Notes under the pieces: generated by a model
The model's input: the letters and a program-made list of their open reading frames with translations, nothing else
Database searches by the model: none
Told to the model about the DNA's origin: nothing
Source of the DNA: Schistocerca nitens
Lineage: Eukaryota; Arthropoda; Insecta; Orthoptera; Acrididae
Length of the DNA stretch: 64,000 nucleotides
Assembly (NCBI RefSeq): GCF_023898315.1
Contig: NC_064614.1
Location: forward strand, 115,165,501-115,229,500
Direction of reading: 5' to 3'
Program-made: the position numbers and the translations under genes
Shown: one piece after another, positions 1 to 10,767 of the stretch
Numbering within the stretch: position 1 is the stretch's first letter
How the letters are laid out: every line of letters begins with the position of its first letter

Positions 1-616
1 GAAAATAGCATCTACCACCAAATATGAGGGCCTCGTGGGAGATTTCGCCTCGTGTCATGCAACCCACATAACATAACTGTCATGTGTTTTCTTATTCATT
101 ACAACTCTCCACTGCACGTTGCAGTGACTATGAAGACACTGGTGCAGCGTTTTCGATGGGAAGTGTTTGATCACTCACCATACAGCCTGTAATTGGCTCC
201 CCATGAGATTCATCTCTTCTAGCACGAATCGCTGCCTACTACGACGGCAATATTTTCGCACGGACAACGAGCTGTAGACCAGCGTACAGGATTGGTGGAA
301 AGCACAGGCGGCTGGACTTCAGTGACAAGGGTATGGAAAAGTTGGTACAACCTACGACAAATGTGTAAGTTGGAGCGGCGAGTATGTAGAGAAGTAGCTG
401 TAAGGTGTAGGTGTTGTTGGTATGGCGGTCTTCAGTCCTGAGACTGGTTTGATGCAGCTCTCCATGCTACTCTATCCTGTGCAAGCTTCTTCATCTCCCA
501 GTACTTACTGCAGCCTACATCCTTCTGAAAGGTGTAGGTAACTGTTGAAACTAAAACCTTTTTGACTTTCATCGTGATTTCCATTTCGCGACCGATCGGA
601 CCTTACTTTCCAAATC
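1..616 (+). pseudogene. mariner-like transposon 3' part, truncated by window edge
   Basis: Plus-strand remnants of a mariner transposase C-terminus are readable near 290-400 (KAQAAG, then YDKCVSW and GEYVEK), the tail found in mariner transposases. The segment ends around 580-616 in a terminal inverted repeat that matches, in reverse complement, the left end of the element at 8999-9895 (GGAAAGTAAG followed by CCGATCGG and CGCGAAATGGAAA). Stops and frameshifts are frequent, so it is dead. An RTE-type LINE 3' scrap is inserted at 413-528. Its 5' end is outside the window. Confidence 0.6.
413..528 (-). mobile_element. RTE-type LINE, 3' terminal fragment
   Basis: In reverse complement this 116-bp piece matches the 3' end of the RTE-like LINE at 27320-27410 (segments reading GGATGTAGG, GGGAGATGAAG, GCTTGCACAGGAT). 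It is flanked by the 11-bp direct repeat AAGGTGTAGGT (402-412 and 529-539), a TSD from target-primed insertion into the mariner remnant. It is a heavily 5'-truncated copy with no coding capacity. Confidence 0.75.
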
Positions 617-631
617 TCCCTTGTACGACTT

Positions 632-823
632 CAAAAATGGCTCTGAGCACTATGGGACTTAACATCTGAGGTCATCAGTCCCCTAGAACTTAGAACTACT
701 TATACCTAACTAACCTCAGCACATCACACACATCCATGCCCGAGGCAGGAATCGAACCTGCCACTGTAGCAGTCACGCGGTTCCGGACTGAAGCGCCTAG
801 AACCGCACGGCGACCGGGGCCGG
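632..823 (-). mobile_element. SINE-1 (tRNA-headed SINE)
   Basis: Full copy of the commonest SINE here. In minus orientation it has a tRNA-like head starting GGCCGG with an A-box-like segment, a B-box-like GGTTCGATTCC, then a body (GGTTAGTTAGG, GTTCTAAGTTCTAGGGGAC, CCATAGTGCTCAGAGCC) and a short A-rich tail. It is flanked by the 14-bp TSD CCCTTGTACGACTT (618-631 and 824-837). Confidence 0.85.
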
Positions 824-837
824 CCCTTGTACGACTT

Positions 838-1255
838 GCTTGGTGCACAATAAATGTGAGAGTACTCTCGAGTACGCACATTATTATTTCCAGCAATTTG
901 TAAAAACATGTTACTAGTGGAATTAGGCGATAATTGTTTAAATCTTTCTTTTCGCTTTTCTCATAAACAGGCGTATTTTAACCTGTCTGGAAAAATTGCC
1001 TGTGCCAGTGAGGCCTTACATACGTTATTAAGGACATTATTTACTCAGTTAGAACAACTTTTGAGAGCTCTGTAATGCCAACAACACCACATGAACCTTT
1101 GCTTTTGTGGAACTCTTATAATTCTGTTAATTTTACTGAAGGATGGTGATGCTACTTCTAGTTGCTCAAAGTATTGTGGAAAGACATTTTTAGTATAGTC
1201 TGTTGTTCTTCAACTGAACCATTTTATCCATATTTTGCTGCTACATTTAGAAACC
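838..1255. other. No gene seen
   Basis: AT-rich sequence without a convincing exon, terminal repeat or transposase match. Confidence 0.5.
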
Positions 1256-1601
1256 CCCCGGTGCCCCACACCGAACCCAGGGTTATTGTGCGCTTCGGCC
1301 CCAGTGGACCCCCTCCCCAGGAAACGTATCACACCAGGCTAGTGTAACCCCTATGTTTTGGTAGAGTAATGGTGGTGTACGCGTGCGTGGAGAACTTGTT
1401 TGAGCAGCAATCGCTGAGACGTAATAAGGGGAACCAGACTGCATTCGCCGAGGCAGATGGAAACCCGCCTGAAAACCATCCACAGACTGGCAGGCTCACC
1501 GGACCTCGACACAAGTCTGCCGGGCGGATTCGTGCCGGGACCAGGCGTTCCTTCCCGCTCCGGAAAGCCATGTGTTAGACCGCTCGGCTAACCGGGCGGG
1601 C
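1256..1601 (-). mobile_element. tRNA-headed SINE, long variety
   Basis: In minus orientation it begins GCCCGCCCGGTTAGCCGAGCGG (split here as head plus A box TTAGCCGAGCGG) and has a B-box-like GGCACGAATCC about 45 bp later, a spacing that suits a Leu/Ser-type tRNA head with a long variable arm. The remaining ~260 bp is a GC-rich body unrelated to SINE-1. I recognise it as a recurrent orthopteran repeat; no clear TSD was found. Confidence 0.6.
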
Positions 1602-2698
1602 AAGTATGAGTAGCCTTTACTTGTGAGTGTGTTATCGTAAATACGAACCTGGAAATGTTAATTGACAATGTAAATGTGCTACTGAGCTCAAAGCCACATC
1701 ACTTACATGAAACTGAAAAAACTCCTGTATGTGTGAAAACTGATTTTATTCATAAGCAAATAAATAAACAAACCAATAATTTCACCCTCAGTGGACTTCC
1801 TCAGTTCTAACCGTTTGAAAAAAACGTAACTGCATAAAAAAGCACACCACATTATAATCTCGATCTGTATAAGAATGTACCCTGTAACACATCAAATTTC
1901 TGCGCTGACATATGGTTCTGGTAAAAGAAAGAAACTGACAGAACCTACATTGGGCAAAGGAAACGAAACTATGACGTATTATGAATCTCACCTGCAAAAT
2001 AAAGTACTGGCAGAAACAGCAACATAGAAAGAGTCCGCAACAGCTAAAAAAATACTGCTAACAACTAACTACAGTTGGTCGAGGAAATTGGGCTCATAAT
2101 CTTGAGAGAGAATGCCAATGAAACACATGACCCAACCTTTAAGTACTGAAATTTCAGTTAAGAAGGAACTTATTAAAAAAACCAGTTATAGAATATGACA
2201 AATATAGAATATGAAAATTCATTTAATCTAATAACTTTTGTGGTACAGTAAATTAACTCAGAAGATCAATCAATAGAATAATTATCAAAAACTCGACTGA
2301 TACGAAGGTGAAGTGACTAACAATACAAGTCTACGAAAATAAAAATAAACTTTTTACATTATCAAATAATACTTTGTTCTTCATTTGAAAACCTTTTTTA
2401 TGTTTTTTATGCTGTCCGACCATTGTTCTGCGTCATTATTCCTCCTCGTAATATATCTGCAACTCACATAGTTCCAAAAGTAGGTCCATGCATAACACTG
2501 TACACTCAAGGAATCGCGCCTGCTGCACACCGCAGCTTTCCACTGCTGACTGCCAAAGATTTTAAGACTCCACAGTGATGCCATCGCAGACACACATAGT
2601 GTTGGCTAACAATTGTTTCTCTGACCACAATTCTTCAGACACATCATTTTCCTTTACAAATCTTAATACATCCAACAACATCATCCTAAATAGCCTTC
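1602..2698. other. No confident gene; AT-rich, possibly host intergenic or intron
   Basis: Only short ORFs without family features. A minus-strand ORF near 2381-2593 was examined as a protease exon and does not fit. Confidence 0.4.
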
Positions 2699-4440
2699 TT
2701 TTTTATTTTATTTATTTATTTATTGTTCCGTAGGACCAAATTAAGGAGAAATCTCCATGGTCATGGAACGAGTCAATACATGAAATTATAACACGATAGT
2801 AGTAACAGATAAAATGAAATATAAAAAACATATTCAGCCGACAAGTCGTAAGTCTAAATAAAGAAAATCAACAATGTAACACTGGAATTTTCTTAATTTT
2901 TCAGCTCTTCCAGGAGCTCCTCGACAGAATAGGAGTGAGCCATGAGGAAACTCTTCAGTTTAGACTTAAAAGACTTTGGGCTACTGCTAAGATTTTTGAG
3001 TTCTTGTGGTAGCTTATTGAAAATGGATGCAGCAGAATACTGCACTCCTTTCTGCACAAGAGTCAAGGAAGTGCATTCCACATACAGATTTGATTTCTGC
3101 CTAGTATTAACTGAGTGAAAGCTGCTAACTGTTGGGAATAGGCTAATATTGCTAACAACAAACGACATTAAAGAAAATATATACTGTGAGGGCAATGTCA
3201 GAATTCCCAGACTATTGAATAGGGGTCGACAAGAGGTTCTCGAACTTACACCACATATAGCTCGAACAGCCCGTTTTTGAGCCAAAAATACCCTTTTTGA
3301 ATCAGAAGAATTACCCCAAAAAATAATACCATACGACATAAGCATATGAAAATATGCGAAGTAGGCTACTTTTCGTGCTGAACTGTCACTTATTTCAGAT
3401 ACTGTTCTAATGGTAAAAAAAGCGGCATTTAGTTTCTGAACAAGATACTGGACATGGGCTTTCCACAACAGCTTACTATCTATCCGAACGCCTGGGAACT
3501 CGAACTGTTTCGTCTCGCTTATAATATGCCCATTCTGTCTGATCAAAATATCGGTTCTTGTTGAATTGTGAGTTAGAAACTGTAAAAACTGAGTCTTACT
3601 GTGATTTAGCATCAAATTGTTTTCCACAAGCCACGAACTTATTTCATGAACTACATTATTTGATACTGTTTCAATATTACACACAAGATCCTTTCTTACC
3701 AAGCTGGTGTCATCAGCAAACAGAAATATTTTTGAATCACCTGTAATACTAGAAGGCATATCATTTATATAAACAAGAAACAGGAGTGGCCCCAGCACCG
3801 ACCCTTGGGGAACGCCCCACTTAACAGTGCCCCATTGCGACTGAACATCACTACCACTCTCAATATTGCGGAGAATTACCTTCTGCTTTCTGTTCTTAAA
3901 GTAAGAGGCGAACCAATTGTAAGCTACCTGCCTTACTCCATAATGGTCCAACTTCTGCAGTAATATTTTGTGGTCAACACAGTCAAAAGCCTTCGTTAAA
4001 TCGAAGAAAACACCTAGCGTTCGCAACCTTTTATTTAATCCGTCCAAAACCTCACAGAGAAAAGAGAATATAGCATTTTCAGTTGTTAAACCATTTCTAA
4101 AACCAAACTGTACATTTGACAGCAAATTATGTGAATTTAAATGCTCCAGTAACCTTATATATACAGCCTTCTCGATAACTTTAGCAAACACCGATGGCAT
4201 GGAAATAGGTCTAAAGTTGTTAACATTATTCCTGTCTCCCTTTTCATAAAGTGGCTTCACTACAGAGTACTTTATCTCACAAAATTGATTGTTACAACCA
4301 CTTGCAACTTGTCACTAATCAGTCACAACATTGTTAGTTAGTTTAATTGTTATGGTACCTTGTTCGCTGACTGGCTGCCCTATCTCCCGTTTGACAATAT
4401 CCCATACAGATCTGATGTAATTAAATTTTCCTTGAGAAAT
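2699..4440 (-). mobile_element. Non-LTR retrotransposon LINE-1 (Jockey/CR1-like group), internally deleted
   Basis: Minus-strand LINE with a 3' UTR ending in an AAATAAATAAAT-type tail at about 2699-2735, an RT ORF at 2893-4260 and an upstream linker piece (4317-4440, reading NYIRSVWDIVKREIG). The linker is followed almost at once by RT motif 0/1, where several hundred bases would be expected, so a piece before the RT appears deleted. Other copies of the same family are at 10768-14985 (broken up) and probably 34200-34510. The 5' side abuts a SINE-like repeat near 4440-4590. Confidence 0.8.
2893..4260 (-). CDS. LINE reverse transcriptase, 455-aa open frame
   Basis: RNA-directed DNA polymerase of a non-LTR retrotransposon. 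Visible motifs in order: KPLYEKGDRNN and FRPISMPSVFAKVIEK (motifs 1-2), VQFGFR, FFDLTKAFDCVDH (motif A with the first catalytic Asp), GVPQGSVLGPLLFLVYIND (motif B) and LFADDTS (motif C with the catalytic Asp pair), followed by thumb/C-terminal sequence ending EELLEELKN. All catalytic residues are present and the frame is unbroken, unlike most ORFs in the window. There is no endonuclease domain in this copy because the 5' half is missing, so it is not autonomous. Clade assignment between Jockey- and CR1-like is inferred from motif style only. Confidence 0.88.
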   Translation of the reverse strand: MKPLYEKGDRNNVNNFRPISMPSVFAKVIEKAVYIRLLEHLNSHNLLSNVQFGFRNGLTTENAIFSFLCEVLDGLNKRLRTLGVFFDLTKAFDCVDHKILLQKLDHYGVRQVAYNWFASYFKNRKQKVILRNIESGSDVQSQWGTVKWGVPQGSVLGPLLFLVYINDMPSSITGDSKIFLFADDTSLVRKDLVCNIETVSNNVVHEISSWLVENNLMLNHSKTQFLQFLTHNSTRTDILIRQNGHIISETKQFEFPGVRIDSKLLWKAHVQYLVQKLNAAFFTIRTVSEISDSSARKVAYFAYFHMLMSYGIIFWGNSSDSKRVFLAQKRAVRAICGVSSRTSCRPLFNSLGILTLPSQYIFSLMSFVVSNISLFPTVSSFHSVNTRQKSNLYVECTSLTLVQKGVQYSAASIFNKLPQELKNLSSSPKSFKSKLKSFLMAHSYSVEELLEELKN

Positions 4441-4590
4441 TTGAGTCTCATTGTTATCTGCGATAATGACAGAAGCTAAAGAAATGAATTGTTGACGTCT
4501 GCGCCATTGCCAGGACCTAAACCCTAGTTTCCTTACAACTAGCTGGGAATTATACCCGTTACACCACTGTATCAATACAGGTAAAACAGC
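4440..4590 (-). repeat. SINE-like repeat with tRNA-like B box
   Basis: Minus orientation: GTGGTGTAACGGG, then GGTTTAGGTCCT (B-box-like), then CATTTCTTTAGCTTCTGTCATTA. Plus-strand 4860-5010 has the same order (AGGTTCAGGTCCT, then CATTTTTTCAGCTTCTATCATTA), and 4600-4640 repeats the tail. This suggests a separate tRNA-headed SINE family with at least two copies within 600 bp. Confidence 0.4.
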
Positions 4591-4859
4591 TGCACAAATT
4601 TTAATTCATTTCTTCAGCTTCAATCACTATGATAGATAAAGTTAAGACTCAAATTCCTCAATGAAAATTAAATTGTATCAGACATATAAACCACCTACGC
4701 TTGAGGTACAGGCAGGATTACCCCGTTATTTCCAGTGGTGGTGTGCTATTCCAAAGACTCGACAATAGTGATGACCCAAGAAGGGGAAAAGTAAGCTGAA
4801 GACTTGAAGTTTGTGTTGGAGGAGGGGAGGGGGCTGGGGGGGCATTGCACTAGGCTAGT

Positions 4860-5010
4860 CCGTGCAGCAGTGTTACTTATAGTGCAATGGGGTTGTAATG
4901 GCTAGCTCCACTGACCTAGTAAGCAAGAAATTTCAGGTTCAGGTCCTAGGCGCGACACAAACTTTGATTCATTTTTTCAGCTTCTATCATTATTGTATAT
5001 TTCATATAGT
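4860..5010 (+). repeat. SINE-like repeat, second copy
   Basis: Head-like stretch GTGCAATGGGGTTGTAATGG, B-box-like AGGTTCAGGTCCT and a tail shared with the repeat at 4440-4590. No TSD resolved. Confidence 0.4.
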
Positions 5011-5373
5011 TTTAATCTTACCATCTGCGTTATTCATTTCTGCCAGGGCCCATATACTTCTGAACATTTTAATGACTTTCCTTAAAACATAACAAAATTA
5101 TCTTTAGTACGCAAGTAAAATCGGATCTTGACTTATTCTGGCCTTTATATAATTTCCCTCATCCTCTTACACGAGATTTTAATTACCATAGTTATCCGTG
5201 GCTTAATTGTTGGTCTAATGAATTTTCTGGCTAACTCTTCAGGAAAGCTACTTTCAGATACGGGCACAAATTTACGATGGAACACACTGAATTTGACATT
5301 AGCGTCTCTTTCTATATATACTTTATCCCACAACACCTTTTTAACTAACAGTGGCCTAGACCCATGTCGAATC

Positions 5374-5583
5374 AAAAAAAAAAAATGGTTCAAATTGCTC
5401 TGAGCACTATGGCACTTAACTTCTAAGGTCATCAGTCCCCTAGAACTTAGAACTACTTAAACCTAACTAACCTAAGTACATCACACACATCCATGCCCGA
5501 GGCAGGATTCGGAGCTGCGACTGTAGCGGTAGCGCGGTTCCAGACTGTAGCGCCTAGAACCGCTCGGCCACCTCGGCCGGCCC
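5374..5583 (-). mobile_element. SINE-1
   Basis: SINE-1 copy with a longer A-run at its 3' end and TSD TGTCGAATC (5365-5373 and 5584-5592). The B box has decayed (ATTCGGAGCTG on the plus strand). Confidence 0.85.
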
Positions 5584-6537
5584 TGTCGAATCCCCGCGGC
5601 GCATTCACGAACATGGCTGAAGTAATGGCCAGCCTGACTGCGGTTTTCCGGCGGGTACCCGCGCCCGTTGAAGCAAATGTTTCGTCTCAAAACACACGAT
5701 GGACCAACAGTTAAAATACTATTACACAGAGAGCGAAGTTTGCGCTGTTCGTCGATAGGGGTCACATACAGTGATGAGCCAAAAGATTATGACCACCTGC
5801 TTAATGGCTTGTTTGTCCGTCTTCGGAACGAAATACATCACTGATTCTGCGTATCAGGAATACCACAGTTCGTTGGCAGGTTTTTGGAAGTATGTGGCAT
5901 TAGATGTCTACGCAAAGGCCATGTAATTCGCGTAAATAACCCGCCCCTGACTTTTGTACCGCGGTGATGGTGCCAGATAGCGACCCAGGTGGATTCCATA
6001 GGATTTAAATCAAGCAAATTTGGTCGCCAAGACATCAACGTGAGTTCACTATTATACTTCTGAAACCACTGTCGCACGGTTCTGCTTCCGGGACACGGAC
6101 AATTATCCTATTGGAAGATAACATCGCCGTTGGGGAAGACTTGAAGCATTGAACAGATGCAGGTGGTTCGCAGCCGTCAGCGTGTCTTCGATAACCACCA
6201 CAGGTCCAATGCAAGCGCAGGGGAATGTCTCATGTAGCATAATCCTACTCCCAATAGCCTTCGTGCGTGGCACGCTCCATGTTCCGAGCCGCCGTTCATC
6301 TCGATGACGGCGTTTGTGGAGACGACCATTGACCTAGTGTAGCAAAAGTGTGATTCACCCGGACAGCCGACACGTTTCCATTGATCGACGGTCCAATCCC
6401 GACGGACCTGTGCCCACTGCATTCGTAATTGACGACATCGTTGGGTCAACATGTGAACACGTAGGGATATTCTGCTGCAGAGCTCCATGTTCAACAATGT
6501 GCTCAAAAACACTTGCGCGTGCACCAGCATTGTGCTT

Positions 6538-8063
6538 GGTTCAAATGGCTCTGAGCACTATGGGACTTAACATCTGAGGTCATCAGTCCCCTAGAACTTA
6601 GAACTACACTACTGGCCATTAAAATTGCTACACCACGAAGATAACGTACTACAGACGCGAAAATAACACACAGGAAGAAGATGCTGTGATATCCAAATGA
6701 TTAGCTTTTCAGAGCATTCACACATGGTTGGCGCCGGTGGCGACACCTACATGAGGGAAGTTTCCAACCGATTTCTCATACACAAACAGAAGTTGACCGG
6801 CGTTGCCTGGTGAAACGTTGCTGTGATGCCTCTTGTAAGGAAGAGAAATGCGTACTATCACGTTCCGACTTTGATAAAGGTCAGATTGTAGCCTATCGCG
6901 ATTGTGGTTTATCGTATCACGACATTGCTGCTCGCGTTGGTCGAGATCCAATGACTGTCAGCAGAATATGGAATCGGTGGGTTCAGGAGGGTAATACGGA
7001 ACGCCGTGCTGGATGCCAACAGCCTCGTATCACTTGCAGTCGAGATGACAGGCATCTTATCCGCATGCCTGTAACGGATTATGCACCACGTCTCGATCCC
7101 TGAGTCAACAGATGGGGACGTTTGCAAGACAACAACCATCTGCACGAACAGTTCGACGACGTTTACAACAGTATGGACTATGAGCTCGGAGACCATGGCT
7201 GCGGTTACCCTTGACGCTGCATCACAGACAGGAGCGCATGCGATGGTGTACTCAACGACGAAGCTGGGTGCAGGAATGGCAAAACGTGAATTTTTTCGGA
7301 TGAATACAGGTTCTGTTTACAGCATCATGATGGTCGCATCAGTGTTTCGCCACATCGCGGTGAACGCACATTGGAAGCGTGTGTTCGTCATCGCCATACT
7401 GGCGTATCACCCGGCGTGATGGTATGGGGTGCCATTGGTTATAGGTCTCGGTCACCTTGTGTTCGCATTGACGGCACTTTGAACAGTGGACGTTACATTT
7501 CAGATGTGTTACGACCCGTGGCTCTACCCTTCAGTCGATTCCTGCGAGACCCTACATTTCAGCAGGATAATTCAGGTCCTGTACGGGCCTTTCTGGATAC
7601 AGAGAATGTTCGACTGCTGCCTGGCCAGCACATTCTCCAGATCTCTCACCAATTGAAAACGTCTGGTCAATGGTGGCCGAGCAACTGGCTCGTCACAATA
7701 CGCCAGTCACTACTCTTGATGAACTGTGTGTGGTATCGTGTTGAAGCTGCATGGGCAGCTGTACCTGTACTCGCCATCCAAGCTCTGTTTGACTCAATGC
7801 CCAGGCGTATCAAGACCGTTATTACGGCCAGAGGTGGTTGTTCTGGGTACTTATTTCTCGGGATCTATGAACCCAAATTGCGTGAAAATGTAATAACATG
7901 TCAGGTCTAGTATAATATACTTGTCCAATGAACACCCGTTTATCATCTGCATTTCTTCTTGGTGTAGTAATTTTAATGGCCAGTAGTGTACTTAAACCTA
8001 ACTAACCTAAGGACATCACACACATCGATGTCCGGGGCAGGATTAGAACCTGCGACCGTAGCG
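6538..8063 (-). mobile_element. SINE-1, 5'-truncated and interrupted by a transposon
   Basis: SINE-1 tail and body lie at 6538-6606 and 7989-8063, separated by a 1382-bp Tc1-like element. The tRNA head is missing upstream of GACCGTAGC. TSD AGCATTGTGCTT is at 6526-6537 and 8064-8075, so the truncated SINE inserted as one unit before being interrupted. Confidence 0.88.
6607..7988 (+). mobile_element. Tc1-like transposon, family A (DD34E type), dead copy
   Basis: 1382 bp with terminal repeats CACTACTGGCCATTAAAATT..CTACACCA.GAAG at both ends and TA duplicated inside the SINE-1 target (6605-6606, 7989-7990). The transposase starts around 6826 (MPLVRKRNA) and ends near 7850. HTH remnants (VAYRDCGLSYHDIAARVGRDP) and later pieces are spread over all three frames, so there are several frameshifts. 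Its sister at 39805-41211 is better preserved. Confidence 0.88.
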
Positions 8064-8477
8064 AGCATTGTGCTTTTTGGACAGGAATACCACAGATCAC
8101 CATCTATCCTACTTTACAGAGCAAACAAGCCTCCGAACGACACATTCTGTGAGAGTCGTGGACGTCCAGCCAGTTAGCGCCTCTTGGCTGCCTCTTTCCG
8201 AACATGCTCACGACAGTAGCACGTGAACATTTGACCAGCTTCACCGTTCTCGAGATACTCGTTCACAGTCACTGCTTAATAATAATCTTCCCTTCCTCAA
8301 AGTCGCTTGTCTCAATTTATTTCCCCCATTTACAGCGCATATCTTCGCTAGAGTGATCCCACGTCCGTCTCTGGTCCGCTTACATACTTTTGTTACCACG
8401 TCACGCGCCCGCAACACCAGCAAGCGGCATCCAATGTCGCGGTGGGCAGCCCTCAGAGATTTTTGGTGATCACTGTA

Positions 8478-8754
8478 TACAGAGACTTCCCTCCCTTAGC
8501 TTACTGATCAATGTGGCAACAGGACGACATTCGGCCACAAAGTTAAATGAAATATATTTGTGTAAAACTGAGTAAAGTGGAGACTGTCCTAGATGGGGTG
8601 GGGGAACGCTAACGAGAAGAAGAAGATAGGAACCTCGTTGGTGATAATCCAACAACATTTTCTTTGATGACTAACGTCAAAGGCTTCCACAGTTTCCTAC
8701 TCACCACAAAGTGAGGAATCGCAATGAAAGAGCAGTAAGGAACACATTACGTAC
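8478..8754. other. Intronic sequence downstream of the Gly-Trp-Gly exon
   Basis: No transposon ends and no sign of the Ser195 exon (GDSGGP) in any frame. Confidence 0.5.
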
Positions 8755-8871
8755 AGAGGTTGTACCCCAGCCGATGACAGTGACACTGGAGCCCTCTGGA
8801 GTCTCCTGTCCTTGCGCTGGAAGCTGTATAGTTCCCATCGTGGTGCCGTCCAGGACAAAAGGTGTCGCTAC
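8755..8871 (-). CDS. S1 serine protease, Gly-Trp-Gly exon
   Basis: Minus-strand exon of exactly 39 codons, acceptor TTTTACAG and donor GTACGT. It encodes VATPFVLDGTT, then IQLPAQGQETPEG and VTVIGWGTTS. GWG around residue 141 is a hallmark of S1 proteases and the IQLPAQGQ segment is typical of insect trypsin/chymotrypsin chains. The phase-0 start continues the Asp102 exon. With the three other exons about 133 residues of the mature chain are present; the remaining roughly 95, including GDSGGP with Ser195, are not visible in 1-8754, so the gene probably continues left of the window. The exon lies between a Tc1-like nest (5769-8475) and a mariner (8999-9895). Confidence 0.92.
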
Positions 8872-8998
8872 CTGTAAAAATATTATCGGGTCAGATAATG
8901 GTAGACAATAACTGGACACAGAATACGGAGGACAGCAGACTGCAGCTAGCACTCAGAAAGGCTGGCTCACCTTTTAAATAAAATCGCCGTGTAACATA

Positions 8999-9895
8999 TG
9001 AAGGCTGTTCGGAAAGTAAGTTCCGATCGGACGCGAAATGGAAACCACTGTGAAAATCGGATGAGGTTTGGCACAGATGTGTTGGGTAGTGCCTCTCTAG
9101 TACGTCCGTCAATTGCGCCACTTCGCTCTTTTCAGTTCTAACCGTGCAGTGACCACGTAAAGATGCCTAGAAAGTAGTGTCTCCTGCCAAGTGTGAAGGC
9201 CTGCTGAGAGATTTCAACTAATGGCGTGCAGCCCACACAACGTAACTCTCATGCATGCCCTTCTTGATGGCAATTCTCGGCCGCACTCTTAAGGAGCAAT
9301 GAGAACGGTTGGTTGGTTGGTTGGTTGGTTTGGAGGAAAAGGAACTGAACGGCAGAAAAAATGCTCCTGCAGCGTTTTCTATGGGAAGTGTTTGGTCAGC
9401 CACGACACAGCCCGTAACTGGCTGATCCTGAGTTTCATCTCTGCTCACGTGGCTATGATTCAAATGGCTAGGAGCACTATGGGACTTAACATCTGTGGTC
9501 ATCAGTCCCCTAGTACTTAGAACTTCTTAAACCTAACTAACCTAAGGACATCACACACATCCATGCCCGAGGCAGGATTCGAACCTGCGGCCGTAGCGGT
9601 CACGCGGTTCCAGACTGAAGCGCCTAGAACCGCACGGCCACACCGGCCGGCCGCTGGCTATGATGACAACATTGTGACACAGACAACGAGCTGCAGACGA
9701 AGGTAGAGAAATCGGCGGAAAGCACAGGCGGTTGCCTTCTATGAAAGAGTATTGGAGAGTTGGTACAACACTACGACAATTGTCTAAGTCGGATCGGCGA
9801 CTATGTGGAGAAGTAGCTGTAAGGTATAGCTAACTGTTGGAAACTTTCGGTTTTCACAGCGGTTTCTTGTTTCGCGACCGATCGATTAGTCCTCG
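8999..9895 (+). mobile_element. mariner-like transposon, dead, with SINE insertion
   Basis: Flanked by TA (8997-8998, 9896-9897). The left end reads GGAAAGTAAGTTCCGATCGG then CGCGAAATGG; the right end is its inverted counterpart with a small deletion. Transposase C-terminal remnants are readable (LVQHYDNCLSRIGDYVEK near 9750-9810). Most of the coding region is deleted. A GGTTGGTTGGTT run at 9305-9330 looks like the tail of a truncated SINE-2, and SINE-1 sits at 9460-9654. Confidence 0.7.
9460..9654 (-). mobile_element. SINE-1
   Basis: Complete SINE-1 with intact B box (GGTTCGAATCC on the minus strand) and TSD TGGCTATGAT (9450-9459, 9655-9664), inserted in the mariner. Confidence 0.87.
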
Positions 9896-9897
9896 TA

Positions 9898-10398
9898 TTG
9901 GTAGCACGAAAAAATGGCACAGCGGTCGCTAGGAGCGCTGTGGATGGTGTATAACTGGTACCTGGTCACGTGACACAAAACCGTTCGCGGAAATGGCAGT
10001 GAAATGCAGCGTGCGTGTCGTCCGGTTGTATGGAATCACAGCAGTACGATTGGTCGACGTTAAGACGTGACTGGAAGGCAGAAAGAAACTTTCGCGTTTG
10101 GACCGTACTGCAAATGGAGCTGTCCGATTTGTTGCCGTACCAGGGCGGACAATCCAATTATCTTCGAGCGAACATTAACAACTGAAGTGCATGCGGGTTT
10201 ACATGTTGCCAAGGCTCTTCGGAGTATGCTGTAGAGATTTCGCTGGGAAGCCCTTATACATCATCGATACAATCCCGATCTCTCCCCACTGCAACAAGAC
10301 AGCCTATTGTAAAGGGAAGACACACTTTATTCAATCACCAAACACGCGACTGCGTACGCACAGGCAGGGGCTAAGATCGGGTCATATTCGTGTTGACA
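9898..10398 (+). other. Weak mariner-like scrap; otherwise nothing
   Basis: Around 10240-10300 a frame reads EALIHHRYNPDLSP, resembling the HPPYSPDLAP motif of mariner transposases. No ends or other motifs were found. Confidence 0.25.
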
Positions 10399-10600
10399 GC
10401 TGTAATCATCTACATCTACATCCACACCCACATGGATACTCAGCTCTGATTTCCCTTATTTTATTATGGTGATCATTCGTCCCTATGTAAGTCGGCGTCA
10501 CATGAAATAAGTATGCAACCCAGCGGCCCAACCTCCCCGAATGGGGTCTCCCAGCAATCAATGCCACACGATCATTTCTCCATAATGTACACCTAGTTCT
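10399..10600 (-). mobile_element. LINE-3, 3' end fragment
   Basis: Starts with the ATCTACATCTACATCC tail repeat and continues TTATTTTATTATGGTGATCATTCG and CCCTATGTAAGTCGGCGTCA, shared with 54880-55110 and 62792-63066. It is the 3' UTR/tail of the LINE whose RT is at 55607-55990. Confidence 0.6.
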
Positions 10601-10767
10601 GTTCACTCTTGTCCTAGTTCTTTCAAACTTTCGCCAGTAACAGGATTACAAGGTCTGAGCTTCTTAGTACATATTGCAACATACTTTGATGTTACACTAT
10701 TTTTTTATTACTGTAGGTATACTTGAAGGAGCTCTATCAGTGTGTCATTTCTTTTTTTTCTTTTTTT

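Larger units (their letters stand above)
5769..8475 (-). mobile_element. Tc1-like transposon (outer level of a nest)
   Basis: Both ends start CAGTGAT inside TA dinucleotides (5767-5768 and 8476-8477). A decayed Tc1-type transposase is readable on the minus strand: near 6350-6530 RMQWAQVRRDWTVDQWKRV leads into the first catalytic region, and near 5990-6020 DLNPMESTWV corresponds to SPDLNPIE. Stops and frameshifts are many. The element was split by a SINE-1 (6538-8063), which was itself split by another Tc1-like element (6607-7988). Confidence 0.75.

Noticed and set aside
1560-1601. tRNA-Leu/Ser gene
   Set aside because: Head of a longer repeat with a 260-bp non-tRNA body; no proper acceptor stem closure.
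2381-2593. Possible exon with GTGAGTTGCAG before ATATATTACG
   Set aside because: The short frame has no family resemblance and does not fit the protease in phase or content.
1-8754. Ser195 (GDSGGP) exon of the protease
   Set aside because: Searched by eye on the minus strand; no matching motif with splice sites was found.
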